A DNA stretch of 64,000 nucleotides from Neobacillus vireti (GTDB lineage: Bacteria > Bacillota > Bacilli > Bacillales > Cytobacillaceae), in NCBI RefSeq assembly GCF_001026695.1, contig NZ_LDNB01000012.1:267813-331812 (forward strand). Direction: 5' to 3'. The notes beneath the pieces were generated by a model, which was given only the letters and a program-made list of their open reading frames with translations, was not told the origin of the DNA and searched no databases. Position numbers and translations under genes: made by a program. Shown in pieces: positions 63,638-64,000 of this stretch; the first letter of the stretch is position 1, and each line of letters starts with the position of its first letter.

Positions 63638-64000
63638 ATGGAAAGATTGCAAAAAGTGATTGCTCAAGCTGGGATTGCATCCAGAAGAAAAGCTGAGGAA
63701 CTGATAAAAGATGGAAGAGTAAAGGTTAATGGCAAGGTCGTTACGGAACTGGGTGTGAAGGTTACTTCTTCCGATAAGATTGAAGTAAATGAAATTCAAA
63801 TTGAGAAAGAAGAGCCTGTCTATTTTCTTTTATATAAACCAAGAGGGGTCATTTCAAGTGTCAGTGACGATAAAGGGCGAAAGGTCGTTACAGATTTCTT
63901 TTCAAACTATCAAGAAAGAATTTTCCCTGTTGGGCGCCTGGATTATGATACATCGGGATTATTGCTGTTAACGAATGATGGGGAATTTGCCAATTTACTG
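63638..64000 (+). CDS. rluB: Ribosomal large subunit pseudouridine synthase B, N-terminal part
   Basis: The first 121 residues of a gene cut by the window edge. An N-terminal S4 RNA-binding domain (LQKVIAQAGIASRRKAEELI to VNGKVV) is followed by the start of the RsuA-family catalytic domain (YFLLYKPRGVISSVSD and GRLDYDTSGLLLLTNDG with the catalytic Asp). The ATG follows TGAGGTGA. It matches rluB after spmB in B. subtilis, which modifies 23S rRNA. Confidence 0.93.
   Translation, partial: MERLQKVIAQAGIASRRKAEELIKDGRVKVNGKVVTELGVKVTSSDKIEVNEIQIEKEEPVYFLLYKPRGVISSVSDDKGRKVVTDFFSNYQERIFPVGRLDYDTSGLLLLTNDGEFANLL

Overview
The window is chromosomal DNA from a low-GC, endospore-forming member of the Bacillaceae (Bacillus, Neobacillus or a close relative). 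Sporulation genes are abundant: dacF, spoIIAA-AB-sigF, spoVA genes, spoIIM, mciZ, a yjcZ-type small protein, dacB-spmA-spmB. Gram-positive ribosome binding sites, many TTG/GTG starts and U-tailed hairpins are everywhere, and gene order follows the Bacillus subtilis yqi-yqj-yqk-ypu region from bkd to rluB. No tRNA, rRNA, prophage, insertion sequence or CRISPR array was seen.

1-10.6 kb: end of the branched-chain acyl-CoA (bkd) operon (buk', lpdV, bkdAA, bkdAB, bkdB), then methylmalonyl-CoA mutase (mutA, mutB) with its chaperone GTPase meaB. 10.6-18.7 kb: bacilliredoxin brxB, an arginine-type ABC importer artPQR with a possible CodY box, yqjA, an L,D-transpeptidase, the tiny stressosome partner Prli42, then mce-mmdA (methylmalonyl-CoA epimerase and carboxyltransferase) and the peptidase yqjE. 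Together bkd, mmdA, mce and mutAB carry valine and isoleucine carbon through propionyl-CoA to succinyl-CoA.

18.7-33.7 kb: DNA polymerase IV, zwf, rnz, namA, an accessory patch (an XRE-DUF1232 regulator divergent from ytaF, then a GT2 glycosyltransferase), proI behind a proline T-box, yqjP, yqjQ, the SOS-type polymerase yqjW with yqjX behind LexA boxes, iron-sulfur related small proteins and yqkD. 33.7-37.6 kb: HMG-CoA lyase divergent from thiolase-scoA-scoB, the end of leucine and ketone-body breakdown. 37.6-43.6 kb: yqkE, yqkF, mciZ, nudF-endoQ, spoIIM, fur, yqzK, xerD.

43.8-53.7 kb: nucleoside salvage (deoB-punA-pdp, with a CcpA cre site), dacF, the spoIIA operon behind a textbook SigH promoter, and a SigG-type promoter before a shortened spoVA operon (AA, AB, AEA, AF; AC, AD and AEB are not here). 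53.8-64 kb: lysA, ypuA, ribT without the riboflavin operon, scpA-scpB, a superoxide dismutase, dacB-spmA-spmB, and the start of rluB.

Most of the window is conserved core. The best candidates for something undescribed are a recurring AGTGTTGA motif around the XRE-DUF1232/ytaF pair, the spoVA operon missing its central genes with a hairpin repeat at the junction, a family of long intergenic hairpin repeats, and a few unassigned small proteins that carry their own signals.
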